Assembly (NCBI RefSeq): GCF_009769385.1
Contig: NZ_ML775959.1
Span: 491,799 to 555,798, forward strand
Source: Saccharothrix deserti
GTDB taxonomy: Bacteria > Actinomycetota > Actinomycetes > Mycobacteriales > Pseudonocardiaceae
Direction: 5' to 3'
DNA: 64,000 nucleotides
Shown: in pieces, positions 35,781-44,030 of the stretch
Layout of the letters: every line of letters starts with the position of its first letter
Numbering within the stretch: position 1 is the first letter of the stretch
Position numbers and translations under genes: made by a program
Notes under the pieces: generated by a model
What the model was told of the DNA's origin: nothing
The model's input: the letters and a program-made list of their open reading frames with translations, nothing else
The model's database searches: none

Positions 35781-37424
35781 ATGACCACCGCAGCCCTGAC
35801 CCCCGCTGTCACGACCACCGCTGTCACGACCACCGCTGTCACGACCGCCGGACACCCCGCCAACTCCGGCACCGCGGTGAACGTCAACCCGGCCACCGCG
35901 ATCCACCGCAACGCGCTCGACCAGCCCGACGCCGTGGTGATCCGGTACGCCGGGGGAGACCTCACCTACGCCGCGCTCGACGACCGGGCCGCCCGGTTGG
36001 CGTCCGTCCTGGTCGACGGCGGCGTCACCGAGGGCGACCGCGTCGCGTACCTGGGGCTGAACAGCCCGTCGTTCCTGGTCACCCTGCTCGCCGCCGCACG
36101 ACTCGGCGCCGTCTTCGTGCCGGTGAACTTCCGGCTCGCCGGGCCGGAACTGCGCAGCGTCCTGCACAACAGCGGCGCGACGACGATCGTGTGCGAGGAC
36201 GGGCACCGCGCCGTGGTGGACGAGGTGCGCGACGACACCGCCCTGAAGCGCTTCCTGCTGATCGACGACGACCCGGAGGTGCCGGTCACCGTCGCCGACC
36301 CGGCGGGCTGGGAGCCGTGGTCGGGGTTGCTGGCGAACGCGTCGCCGACCACCGCGATCGCGCACCGGGGCTTCGACGACCCCGCGATCCTGATGTTCAC
36401 GTCCGGCACCACCGGTCTGCCCAAGGGCGTGGTGCTCACCCACGGCAACATCTGGTGGAACTCGGTCAACGTCGACTCCCGGATCGACACCCGGCGCGGC
36501 GACGTCACCCACGCCGCCGCCCCGATCTTCCACGTCGGCGCGCTCAACAGCTTCCTGGTGCGCACGATCGTGCGTGGCGGCACGGCGGTGCTCCGCCGCG
36601 CCTTCGACCCACGAGGGCTGCTGGACGACCTGGTCCAGTACCGCGTCAACTCGTTCTTCGCCGTGCCCGCGATGCTGGCCGCGCTGGCGCGAGTGCCCGG
36701 TGTGTTCGAGACGGACCTCTCGCACGTGCGCTCGATCGTCGTGGCCGGCGCGCCGGTGCCGCCTTCGCTGATCAAGCAGTACGCCGACCACGGCATCTGG
36801 TTGCAGCAGGCGTGGGGCCTGACCGAGACCGCGCCGTTCGCCACGCACCTGCCGGTCGAGCGCACGCTGGACAAGCTGGGCTCGGCGGGCATCGCCATGC
36901 CGCACACCGAGGTGCGCGTGGTCGACACCGTGTCCAACACCCCGGTGGGGCCAGGTGTCTCCGGCGAGGTGGTGGTGCGCGGACCGAACGTCACGCCCGG
37001 CTACTGGGAGAACCCCGAGGCGACGCGCGCGGCGTTCGACGACGAGGGCTGGTTCCACTCCGGCGACATCGGCTACCTGGACGAGGACGGCTGCCTGTTC
37101 ATCGTGGACCGACTGAAGGACATGATCATCAGCGGTGGTGAGAACGTGTACCCGGCGGAGGTGGAGCGCGCTCTCGCCGACATGCCGGGCCTGTCGGACG
37201 TGGCCGTCGTCGGCGCTTCTGACGAGGAGTGGGGCGAGACCGTCGTGGCCGTGGTGTCACTCGCCGGGGGTTCCCAGGTGACCTTGGACGAGGTGCGGGA
37301 GCACGCCGCCGCCAGGCTGGCGCGGTACAAGCTGCCGCGCCAGTTGCGGATCGTGCCCGCCGTGCCGCGCAACGCCTCCGGCAAGCTCGACAAGCGTGCC
37401 GTGCGCCGGATCGTCGAGTCCTGA
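35781..37424 (+). CDS. AMP-binding acyl-CoA synthetase/ligase
   Basis: A 547-residue ANL-superfamily ligase: ATP motif MFTSGTTGLPKG near 200, AWGLTETAP, GWFHSGDIGYLDEDG and the C-terminal catalytic Lys in NASGKLDKR. It activates a carboxylate as acyl-AMP and then acyl-CoA. In this island it may activate a longer-chain arylalkanoate for beta-oxidation before ring attack, or an acyl product. The first 25 residues contain a TAVTT repeat. ATG 35781 follows GAGGAGG at 35766. Confidence 0.92.
   Translation: MTTAALTPAVTTTAVTTTAVTTAGHPANSGTAVNVNPATAIHRNALDQPDAVVIRYAGGDLTYAALDDRAARLASVLVDGGVTEGDRVAYLGLNSPSFLVTLLAAARLGAVFVPVNFRLAGPELRSVLHNSGATTIVCEDGHRAVVDEVRDDTALKRFLLIDDDPEVPVTVADPAGWEPWSGLLANASPTTAIAHRGFDDPAILMFTSGTTGLPKGVVLTHGNIWWNSVNVDSRIDTRRGDVTHAAAPIFHVGALNSFLVRTIVRGGTAVLRRAFDPRGLLDDLVQYRVNSFFAVPAMLAALARVPGVFETDLSHVRSIVVAGAPVPPSLIKQYADHGIWLQQAWGLTETAPFATHLPVERTLDKLGSAGIAMPHTEVRVVDTVSNTPVGPGVSGEVVVRGPNVTPGYWENPEATRAAFDDEGWFHSGDIGYLDEDGCLFIVDRLKDMIISGGENVYPAEVERALADMPGLSDVAVVGASDEEWGETVVAVVSLAGGSQVTLDEVREHAAARLARYKLPRQLRIVPAVPRNASGKLDKRAVRRIVES
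35805..35849 (+). repeat. three tandem 15-bp units inside ligase N-terminus
   Basis: GCTGTCACGACCACC at 35805-35819 and 35820-35834, with a third copy (35835-35849) differing by one base. In frame they encode a repeated Ala-Val-Thr-Thr-Thr stretch ahead of the enzyme fold, so copy changes keep the frame. Confidence 0.85.
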
Positions 37425-37425
37425 G

Positions 37426-37782
37426 GTGGACGCGGACGTGACCGTCGAGGTGGAGCGCTGCTCGGCGGGGCCACTGCGCGACGCCTACCCGATCGCCGCC
37501 AACGACGTCGAGGTTCGGGTGACGGGCGCGTCCACCTCGGAGGTGCTCACCAACGTGCTCACGACCTTGGTCGGCGAGGTGCTGACGGCGGACCCGCGAT
37601 GCCGACGCGTCGTGTTCGCCGCGCCGGCAGGCGACCACGACACGGTGTCGGCAGCCGAAGCGGCAGGCTTCCGCTACGTGCTGGACGTCGACCTGCCCGG
37701 CGCCGAACTGAGCCTGCTGGTGGCCGAACCAACCTGGGTCACGCGGGTGGACATGGACCTGGACCGAGTACCCGGCACCTAA
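37426..37782 (+). CDS. small GNAT-like/hypothetical protein at end of catabolic operon
   Basis: A 118-residue protein starting at GTG 37426, one base after the ligase stop. The second half (RRVVFAAPAGDHDTVSAAEAAGFRYVLDVD) resembles the C-terminal half of a GNAT acetyltransferase, where an adjacent beta strand and helix precede the xGF motif; the acetyl-CoA loop is not present. It may be a truncated or divergent GNAT. No pathway role can be assigned. Confidence 0.6.
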   Translation: MDADVTVEVERCSAGPLRDAYPIAANDVEVRVTGASTSEVLTNVLTTLVGEVLTADPRCRRVVFAAPAGDHDTVSAAEAAGFRYVLDVDLPGAELSLLVAEPTWVTRVDMDLDRVPGT

Positions 37783-37786
37783 CCCA

Positions 37787-37918
37787 CCCGCGTGTGTCCT
37801 ACACCCAGACCGCGTGTGTCCTACACCCAGACCGCGAGAGTCCTACGTTCAGACCGCGAGAGTCGAACGTTCAGGAGCCCCGAGTTCTACGTTCAGAACG
37901 CGCAAGTCCTCCGCCCGA
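37787..37918 (+). repeat. six tandem 22-bp degenerate repeats
   Basis: Consecutive 22-base units begin at 37787, 37809, 37831, 37853, 37875 and 37897. Units 1-2 share CCGCGTGTGTCCTACACCCAG and units 3-4 share ACCGCGAGAGTC; all keep a TC(C)TAC/AAC core ending in CAG or similar. They fill the gap between the convergent operon end and the IclR gene. There are no spacers, so it is not CRISPR. Confidence 0.88.
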
Positions 37919-37931
37919 AGCGGCCGGGACG

Positions 37932-38738
37932 TCAGGCGATGCGGTCGCGTGGCGTCGGAGTGCCGAGCCGCGCGCAGGTGAGCGCACGTGTGGCAGCGGC
38001 GCTGACGCGGCGCAGGTGTGCGCCCTGGCGTCGCGTGTCGATCCGGCCGGTCGCGCCCGCGACGGAGAACGCCGCCACCGGCTTGCCTCCCGGCCCCATG
38101 ACCGGCACCGCGACGCAGCTCAGCCCGACCTGGCTCTCCTCGTCGTCGAACGCGATGCCGTCACGGCGGATGGCGTCCAGCTCGGCGGCCAGTGCCACCG
38201 GGTCGGTGATGGTGTTCGCGGTGAACGCGCGCAGCGACGTGGACAGCGCATCGGCGGCCGCGTCGGGGTCGTAGGCCAGCAGCACCTTCCCGACGGCCGT
38301 GCAGTACGCGGGCATCCGCCCACCGATCCTGGACGGCGCGGGCGCCGGGCGGTGGCCGTACAGCTTCGCCAGGTACACCACCTCGGTGCCGTGGAGCGTC
38401 GCCACGTGCACCGTCTCGCGGGTCAGCTCGTAGAGGTCGGTGAGGAACGGGATCAGCAGGTCCCGGACCCGTTCGTGGCCGGGCGCGTACACGGTGCGGC
38501 CGAGTTCGTGCAGGCGCGCCCCGAGCCGGTAGTTCCTGCCGACGCGCTCCACGACCCCGTTGCGCTCCAGCATCCCCAGCACGCGGAACGCCGTCGACTT
38601 GCTCAACTGCGCACGGCGGGCCAGCTCGCTGACACCGACGCCGGTGCTCCCGTGGTCGCCGAACGAGACGAGGAGGCTGATGGCCTTGTCCACGGCCGCC
38701 CGGTCGTCGCGGCCGTGCTCGGCGATCGAGACGGTCAT
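37932..38738 (-). CDS. IclR-family transcriptional regulator
   Basis: A 268-residue regulator. The N-terminal winged helix is GVGVSELARRAQLSKSTAFRVLGMLERNGVV, and the C-terminal IclR effector domain includes GKVLLAYDP, DDEESQVGLSCVAVPV and GGKPVAAFSVAG. IclR regulators commonly control aromatic-acid operons, as E. coli MhpR does for mhp genes. ATG 38738 follows AGAGGTGG. It is divergent from the XRE-cupin gene, 147 bases apart. It is likely the activator or repressor of the island. Confidence 0.9.
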   Translation of the reverse strand: MTVSIAEHGRDDRAAVDKAISLLVSFGDHGSTGVGVSELARRAQLSKSTAFRVLGMLERNGVVERVGRNYRLGARLHELGRTVYAPGHERVRDLLIPFLTDLYELTRETVHVATLHGTEVVYLAKLYGHRPAPAPSRIGGRMPAYCTAVGKVLLAYDPDAAADALSTSLRAFTANTITDPVALAAELDAIRRDGIAFDDEESQVGLSCVAVPVMGPGGKPVAAFSVAGATGRIDTRRQGAHLRRVSAAATRALTCARLGTPTPRDRIA

Positions 38739-38885
38739 GCTCGTCCACCTCTGCTCTGAGGATCGACTGTCGACTCCACCGTCAACTTCAGTGTGCCGAA
38801 CGGTCACTTGAATGTGACAATGATGCGAATCGAGGGGGCGTTCGTCAACAATGACGGACCGGACATTAAAAGTGACGGTGCCAGC

Positions 38886-39482
38886 ATGACCGACAGCAAT
38901 CAGCTCGTCGCGCGCAACGTGCGGCGCTTCCGCCAGGAGCGCGGCCTGTCACTGGGCGAGCTGGCCCGGCGCTCCGGCCTCTCCAAGCAGACCCTGTCCA
39001 AGATCGAGCAGGGCGTCGGCAACCCCACGGTGGAGACGTTGTCGCTGCTCGGCTCCGCGCTGGACGTGTCGGTGCGGCGGCTGCTCACCGAATGGGGCAC
39101 GCCGGTGTTCGTGCAGCGGCACACCGAGAGCGAGTGGGTCGACGGCGGGAACTGGTCGGAGCGACTCCTCGACGAGGTCTACGGCTCGGGCTACGTGCGC
39201 ACGCTCGTGCTGCGGCTGGAGCGCAACGGCCCGGAGCCGAAGCCGATCGACCCCCACCCGGTCGGCACGCTCCACCACCTCTACGTCATCACCGGCAAGC
39301 TCCGCACCGGCCCGCTCAGCGAACCGGTCGACCTGGCCGCCGGTGACTTCGTGCGCTTCCCCGGCGACATCCCGCACCGCCACGTCTGCCTCAGCGACCG
39401 CGTGGTGGCGCACATGGTCACCACGGTCCCGCAGGTCCGCCAGTTCGGCCCGACCGTCACCAGGGGCGGGCAGACCAGCTGA
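38886..39482 (+). CDS. XRE-family regulator with cupin sensor domain
   Basis: A 198-residue protein. The HTH lies at about 10-65 (RFRQERGLSLGELARRSGLSKQTLSKIEQG), and a cupin fold fills about 75-190 (LHHLYVITGKLRTGP and RFPGDIPHRHVC carrying the usual metal His). Such two-domain regulators sense a small ligand in the cupin pocket. ATG 38886 was chosen because the HTH begins a few residues later. Its place beside the IclR gene and the island suggests a second control input. Confidence 0.88.
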   Translation: MTDSNQLVARNVRRFRQERGLSLGELARRSGLSKQTLSKIEQGVGNPTVETLSLLGSALDVSVRRLLTEWGTPVFVQRHTESEWVDGGNWSERLLDEVYGSGYVRTLVLRLERNGPEPKPIDPHPVGTLHHLYVITGKLRTGPLSEPVDLAAGDFVRFPGDIPHRHVCLSDRVVAHMVTTVPQVRQFGPTVTRGGQTS

Positions 39483-39491
39483 GCAGTCACG

Positions 39492-39599
39492 TCAATCGCG
39501 GGCGCGGGGAAGGCTGAGCCGGAACGTCGCGCCGCCACCGGGGTACCCGTCCGGGGCGTGGGCGCGGACTCGACCACGACCTCCGCCCCGGCGGGTGCC
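39492..39599 (-). pseudogene. C-terminal remnant of a sensor histidine kinase
   Basis: The minus strand reads RVRAHAPDGYPGGGATFRLSL then PRARD and a stop at 39492-39494. The GGGATFRLSLP ending is the usual last strand of HATPase_c domains. Nothing of the kinase remains upstream, so this is a scar of a lost two-component gene next to the RNase J gene. Confidence 0.55.
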
Positions 39600-39627
39600 G
39601 AGCGCGCCGCGCGGTGCTCGATCGACC

Positions 39628-41304
39628 TCAGGCCTCGACGACCACCGGGATGACGACCGGTCGGCGGCGGTAGGTGCGTTGGGCCCACATCTGCACTTCG
39701 CGGCTGATCAGCCGTTCCAGTTCTTCGATGTCGGTGACGCCGCGTTCACTGGCGCCGGCCAGGGCCTTTTCGATCGCGGAGGTCGTGGGCCGGAACGTCG
39801 TGCCGTCGTGTTCGAAGCCGTGCGCGATGTAGTCCGGTGCCTCGGCGAGCCTGCCCGTGTCGGTGTCGATGATCGCGACGACCGTGATGACGCCTTCCTC
39901 GCCGAGCGTCCGGCGCTGGGCCAGCGACGCTTCGGTGACGCCGCCCACGGTCTGCCCGTCGACGTAGACGTTGTGGATCTCCACCTTGCCGGTGAGCCGG
40001 ACCCGTCCGTCCTGGAGGTCGATCACGTGGCCGTTGGCGGCGATGGGCACCCGGTCGCGGTCCACGCCGGTGCTGACGGCCAGTTCGGCGTTGGCCCGCA
40101 GGTGCCGCGCCTCGCCGTGCACGGGCAGCACGTTGGCGGGTTGCACGATGTTGTAGCAGTAGACGAGTTCGCCGGCGCTGGCGTGGCCGGAGACGTGCAC
40201 CTTGGCGTTGCCCTTGTGCACGACCTTCGCGCCGAGGTCGGTCAGGCCGTTGATCACCCGGTAGATGGCGTTCTCGTTGCCGGGGATCAGCGAGCTGGCC
40301 AGCAGGACGGTGTCGCCTTCCTCGACCTGGATCGAGTGGTCGCCGCTGGCCATCCGCGACAGCGCGGCCATCGGCTCGCCCTGTGAGCCGGTGCACACCA
40401 GGGTCACCTGGTGCGGTGGCAGCCTGTCCATGCGCTTGATGTCCACGACCAGACCGTTCGGCACCTTGAGGTAGCCCAGCTCGGTGGCCACGCCCATGTT
40501 GCGGACCATGGAACGGCCGACGAAGGCGACCTTGCGGCCGTGGGTGTGCGCGGCGTCGAGGACCTGCTGGATGCGGTGGACGTGGCTGGCGAAGCTGGAG
40601 ACGATGACCCGGCGCGGTGTGGTGCGGAACACCTCGTCGATGGCGGGGGCCAGGTCGCGTTCGGCGGTGGTGAAGCCGGGCACGTCGGCGTTGGTGGAGT
40701 CGACCAGGAACAGGTCGACGCCCTCCTCGCCGAGGCGGGCGAAACCGCGCAGGTCGGTGATCCGACCGTCCAGCGGGAACTGGTCCATCTTGAAGTCGCC
40801 GGTGTGCAGCACGAGACCGGCGGAGGTGCGGATGGCGATGGCCAGGCCGTCGGGGATGGAGTGGTTGACCGCGAGGAACTCCAGGTCGAACGGGCCGCGC
40901 GCGAGCCCCTGCCCTTCCTCGACCTCGATCGTGACCGGCGTGATGCGGTGTTCGAGCAGCTTGGCCGAGAGCAGGCTCAGCGTGAGCCGCGAGCCGACGA
41001 TCGGGATGTCGGGTCGTTCCCGCAGCAGGTAGGGCACCCCGCCGATGTGGTCCTCGTGCCCGTGGGTCAGCACGACGGCGACCACGTCGGCCAGCCGGTC
41101 CCGGATGCAGCTCCAGTCCGGGAGGATCACGTCCACACCGGGCTGGTGCTCCTCGGGGAAGAGGACTCCGCAGTCGACGACGAGCAGCTTGCCCTCGTGC
41201 TCGAACACGGTCATGTTCCGGCCGATCTCACCGAGCCCGCCCAGGGCGACGACACGCAGGGCGTCAGGGGCGAGGGGCGGCGGAGGGACGGAGGTTCGAG
41301 CCAT
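39628..41304 (-). CDS. rnj: ribonuclease J
   Basis: A 558-residue metallo-beta-lactamase/beta-CASP RNase. The zinc-binding motif is LTHGHEDHIGGVPYLL near residue 80, further ligands include HTGDFKMDQ, and beta-CASP blocks cover VIVSSFASHVHRIQQ, VGRSMVRNM and CTGSQGEPMAAL. RNase J is a 5'-3' exo- and endoribonuclease of mRNA decay and rRNA maturation. ATG 41304 was chosen; a GTG lies two codons upstream. It is the most clearly housekeeping gene in the window, although it lacks its frequent dapA neighbour. Confidence 0.95.
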   Translation of the reverse strand: MARTSVPPPPLAPDALRVVALGGLGEIGRNMTVFEHEGKLLVVDCGVLFPEEHQPGVDVILPDWSCIRDRLADVVAVVLTHGHEDHIGGVPYLLRERPDIPIVGSRLTLSLLSAKLLEHRITPVTIEVEEGQGLARGPFDLEFLAVNHSIPDGLAIAIRTSAGLVLHTGDFKMDQFPLDGRITDLRGFARLGEEGVDLFLVDSTNADVPGFTTAERDLAPAIDEVFRTTPRRVIVSSFASHVHRIQQVLDAAHTHGRKVAFVGRSMVRNMGVATELGYLKVPNGLVVDIKRMDRLPPHQVTLVCTGSQGEPMAALSRMASGDHSIQVEEGDTVLLASSLIPGNENAIYRVINGLTDLGAKVVHKGNAKVHVSGHASAGELVYCYNIVQPANVLPVHGEARHLRANAELAVSTGVDRDRVPIAANGHVIDLQDGRVRLTGKVEIHNVYVDGQTVGGVTEASLAQRRTLGEEGVITVVAIIDTDTGRLAEAPDYIAHGFEHDGTTFRPTTSAIEKALAGASERGVTDIEELERLISREVQMWAQRTYRRRPVVIPVVVEA

Positions 41305-41479
41305 GGTCACACTCTCACGCTACGTGAGTGCAGTTTCCCGCTGAACACGGCCGGCTACCTGACGCACCTGAACGGCGGCATCCACCTCTCGACCGCGATC
41401 TACGGAGAGTCCGGATGGTGGGGGCATCCGCCGGGATGTAGACCGGAACGGGGCCCGCCGAGGCGGCCCCGACCCGTCA

Positions 41480-41800
41480 GCTGCACCACCTGAAGAAGTC
41501 CGACCGGATCCAGACGCCCGTCCGGCCACCGTAGAGGTCGCCCTTCCACCGGACATCCGGCAGGACGCGCGGAAGGTCGCCTCCTTCGGCGGTTTCGCCG
41601 GCTTCGTGACCGCGATCCGCCATCGACGCGACACCGGCGAGTTCGTCGCGTTCGACCAGGATGGGCAGGCGGTGTGGACCCTGCGGCTGAACGTGGCGGA
41701 CGTACGCGCGACGCTGTGCCGCGAACCCGGCACGGAGCTCACCGACGAGGAGTGGAACGAGCACCTCCCCGGCGTGACGCGGCAGCCCGTGTATGAGTGA
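41480..41800 (+). pseudogene. C-terminal remnant of a WD40/STAND-type protein
   Basis: One frame reads coherently from about 41480: VEVALPPDIRQDARKVASFG, FVAFDQDGQAVWTLRLN, then ADVRATLCREPGTELTDEEW and NEHLPGV to the stop at 41798-41800. The Leu-Thr-x-x-Glu-Trp-x-x-x-Leu-Pro-Gly tail is typical of the end of actinobacterial WD40 regulators. The N-terminal domains are missing, so this is likely a fragment; a short standalone protein from GTG 41606 is possible. Confidence 0.5.
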
Positions 41801-41808
41801 CGCCGAGG

Positions 41809-42648
41809 TCACTCGGGGCGGATCGAGTACGCCCGTGGGTACTTCCTGCCCGGTGTCGGTGTGGGCGATCCGGTGAACGACACCGGCGTCCCGGTGGGGA
41901 GCACGGTGTGGCCTTCGGGCAGGTCGTCGCGGGAGACGAACCACGAACCGCCGCGCGTGTCGGTGATGAACCCGTGCGGCTGGCCGACCCGCCAGCCGGT
42001 CACGGTCCCGCGACGGCGACCACGCGGTGAGCCCACAGGGGAGGCCACCACCTCGCTGGAACGCACGAAGGACGGCCGCAACGGGTAGTCGTAGCGGTCG
42101 GTGGGCGCGAACAGCGCGTCGAAGGCAGGCGTCAGGCTCGCCGCGGCCCGCAGCGGTGCGGCGGTGCGTGGCGTCCAGGCGGGCGGCGGCGAACCCGGGG
42201 CCGTCAACTGCACGTCGACAACCGGCACGACGACGCGCACACCGCGACCGGTCAGCCGGGTCACCAGCGGGGTGAAGTCGGCGTCGCCGGTGACCAGCAC
42301 GACCCACTGCAACGGCGCGGTGGTGGCGCGCTCCCACACTTCGAGTGCGAAGTGGACGTCGACCCCCTTCTCCTTGCCGCCGTGGAGCGGGAGGTCGTGC
42401 CGGGTGACCCCGGCTGCGGCCAGGGCCCCGTCGAAGGAGGCGGCCGGGGTCTCGATGCGACCACGCACGTAGTGCGCCTCGTGCACCCGGCAATCGTCGA
42501 GGGCGCGTCCCGTCTCGGTGTGGACGTACCAGCGCAACGCGTCGTGAAAGCCGTCGAGCGAAATCCGGGCCGCACGTTGATGCGCGGTGGCGTAGAAGTC
42601 ACTCAGATACGCGAACCACGTACCGTCGTAGAACACACCGATGCGCAC
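41809..42648 (-). CDS. NYN (LabA/PIN-like) nuclease-fold protein with C-terminal cold-shock-like domain
   Basis: A 279-residue protein. The NYN domain (about 1-165) has GVFYDGTWFAYLSDFY at the start and WVVLVTGDADFTPLVTRLTG with the acidic residues of PIN-like RNases. The C-terminal 65 residues look like a cold-shock/OB domain: TVTGWRVGQPHGFITDTRGG, WFVSRDDLPEG and GTPVSF. An RNA-binding plus RNase pairing suggests RNA processing. Start GTG 42648 follows GGGGGAGA; GTG 42660 is possible. It is convergent with the WD40 remnant. Confidence 0.8.
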   Translation of the reverse strand: MRIGVFYDGTWFAYLSDFYATAHQRAARISLDGFHDALRWYVHTETGRALDDCRVHEAHYVRGRIETPAASFDGALAAAGVTRHDLPLHGGKEKGVDVHFALEVWERATTAPLQWVVLVTGDADFTPLVTRLTGRGVRVVVPVVDVQLTAPGSPPPAWTPRTAAPLRAAASLTPAFDALFAPTDRYDYPLRPSFVRSSEVVASPVGSPRGRRRGTVTGWRVGQPHGFITDTRGGSWFVSRDDLPEGHTVLPTGTPVSFTGSPTPTPGRKYPRAYSIRPE

Positions 42649-42907
42649 GATCTCCCCCACCCGAACGACCTTACCGGCTACGGCACGTCGACCGAGCGGC
42701 CCGTTTCGCACGCTCCGTAGCGACATGTGCACACTGTGGAACGGGATCGGCACACCAGTGGGTGTTCGCGGCGTCGAGCCGACACCTGCGGCATGACGTC
42801 GGGTCAGGGGACCGACCAGCCCGGATGCCGGATGCCCATGCGGGGTCCACCATGGAGGCGTCTTGCCACCGTGCACCGGATCGACCGCTGCGCGAGGAGG
42901 AGGCGTC

Positions 42908-43624
42908 ATGCTCAACCCCATCGATTCCCGCAACTTCCACCGCACCTTCCAGGCCCTGGCCCTGATCGTGGGGCCGCTGTTGCTGCTGGCCGCGATCCTG
43001 ATCGACGCCGCGGTGTTCACCGGGGACGACGTCGCCGAGCGGCTGCCCCAGATCCGCGAGAACGGCGGTCTCTACCTCACCTCGTCCTGGCTGTTCCTGC
43101 TCGCCGGGCTGGTGCTCGTGCCCGGCATCGTGGGTCTGATCCACGTGCTGCACGGGGCCCGCATCACCGTGGGCGAGGTCGGCGGCTGGCTGATGCTCCT
43201 CGGCGTCATCCTCACCATCGGCTTCTTCGTGGCCAGCATGTTCGAGTACACGCTGGCGCAGACCAACGCGGTGCCGGAGGGCACCGCGGTCACGATTCTC
43301 AACGAGTTCGACAACAGCCCGGCCGGCTTCGTGGTCTTCATCGCGTTCGCGGTCGGTCTCGGGCTGGGCGCCATCCTGATGGCCATCGGCGCCTGGCGGC
43401 ACGGCCTCCTGCCGGTGTGGGCCGCCGTCGCGCTCGCCCTCCTCGGGCCGCTGTCCCTCGTGCCGGTGGACTGGGAGCCCGCCGGCGCGCTGTCGATCGT
43501 GCTGTTGCTGATCGGCTTCGGCATGGCCGGGCTGCGGATGCTGCGCATGCCCGACGCCCAGTTCGAGAAGTGGGAGCCGTTGCCGGAGGCCAGGCACAGG
43601 GCCACGCCCGGAGCCGCGGCCTAG
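42908..43624 (+). CDS. integral membrane protein, DUF4386-like
   Basis: A 238-residue membrane protein with about six hydrophobic helices (residues 12-35, 60-80, 95-118, 145-170, 175-195 and 202-220). The pattern, with a short N-terminal motif NFHRTFQALALIVGPLLLL, resembles small multi-pass actinomycete proteins of unknown function; the DUF assignment is weak. ATG 42908 follows GAGGAGGAGG. A strong hairpin lies 180 bases downstream. Confidence 0.72.
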   Translation: MLNPIDSRNFHRTFQALALIVGPLLLLAAILIDAAVFTGDDVAERLPQIRENGGLYLTSSWLFLLAGLVLVPGIVGLIHVLHGARITVGEVGGWLMLLGVILTIGFFVASMFEYTLAQTNAVPEGTAVTILNEFDNSPAGFVVFIAFAVGLGLGAILMAIGAWRHGLLPVWAAVALALLGPLSLVPVDWEPAGALSIVLLLIGFGMAGLRMLRMPDAQFEKWEPLPEARHRATPGAAA

Positions 43625-44030
43625 CTGGTCGTCCCGGACGGCGTCGACGGCTACCTCAGCGCGTCGGCGTGGGCCGCACCGCCGGCCGGGTGGTCTCAGA
43701 GAACAAGTCGAGGATGCGGTCGAGCAGGGGTCTCCCGACGGGTGACAGACGACGGATTGGGTGAGTCGGCTCGTCGACCACCGCGCCGACCAGGTCGACC
43801 ACCGCCGCTTGCGGGTGGTTTCGCCACCCACAAGCGGCGGATCGCCGTGCGGTCGGTGTTACGGGGCGGGCTCCCCGGACGGGACGGCGAGCCTGGTGCC
43901 CAACGCGGCCGGGGTACCGAAGTTCGGTGTCCCGTCGGCGTTCCAGGTGATCTTCTGGGCACGGGTGGAGCGGTTCATGTCGCGACCGCCACGACAATGC
44001 CTGTGGCAGGGTGCCGGCGCTCGTCCGCGG
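43625..44030. other. intergenic gap between convergent genes
   Basis: About 400 bases. It holds the hairpin at 43802-43840. The minus strand at about 43656-43800 reads VVDLVGAVVDEPTHPIRRLS and more to a stop, which could be the tail of a lost gene, but no family is recognisable. Confidence 0.45.
43802..43840. terminator. 17-bp hairpin terminator
   Basis: Arms 43802-43818 and 43824-43840, with one mismatched pair inside and loop TTTCG. It lies between convergent genes. Confidence 0.75.

Noticed and set aside
37787..37918. Possible CRISPR array
   Set aside because: The 22-bp units are directly adjacent without spacers and are too diverged; no cas genes are near.
39628..41304. RNase J gene as part of the catabolic island
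   Set aside because: It is a conserved housekeeping nuclease in opposite orientation to its neighbours, so adjacency is probably incidental.
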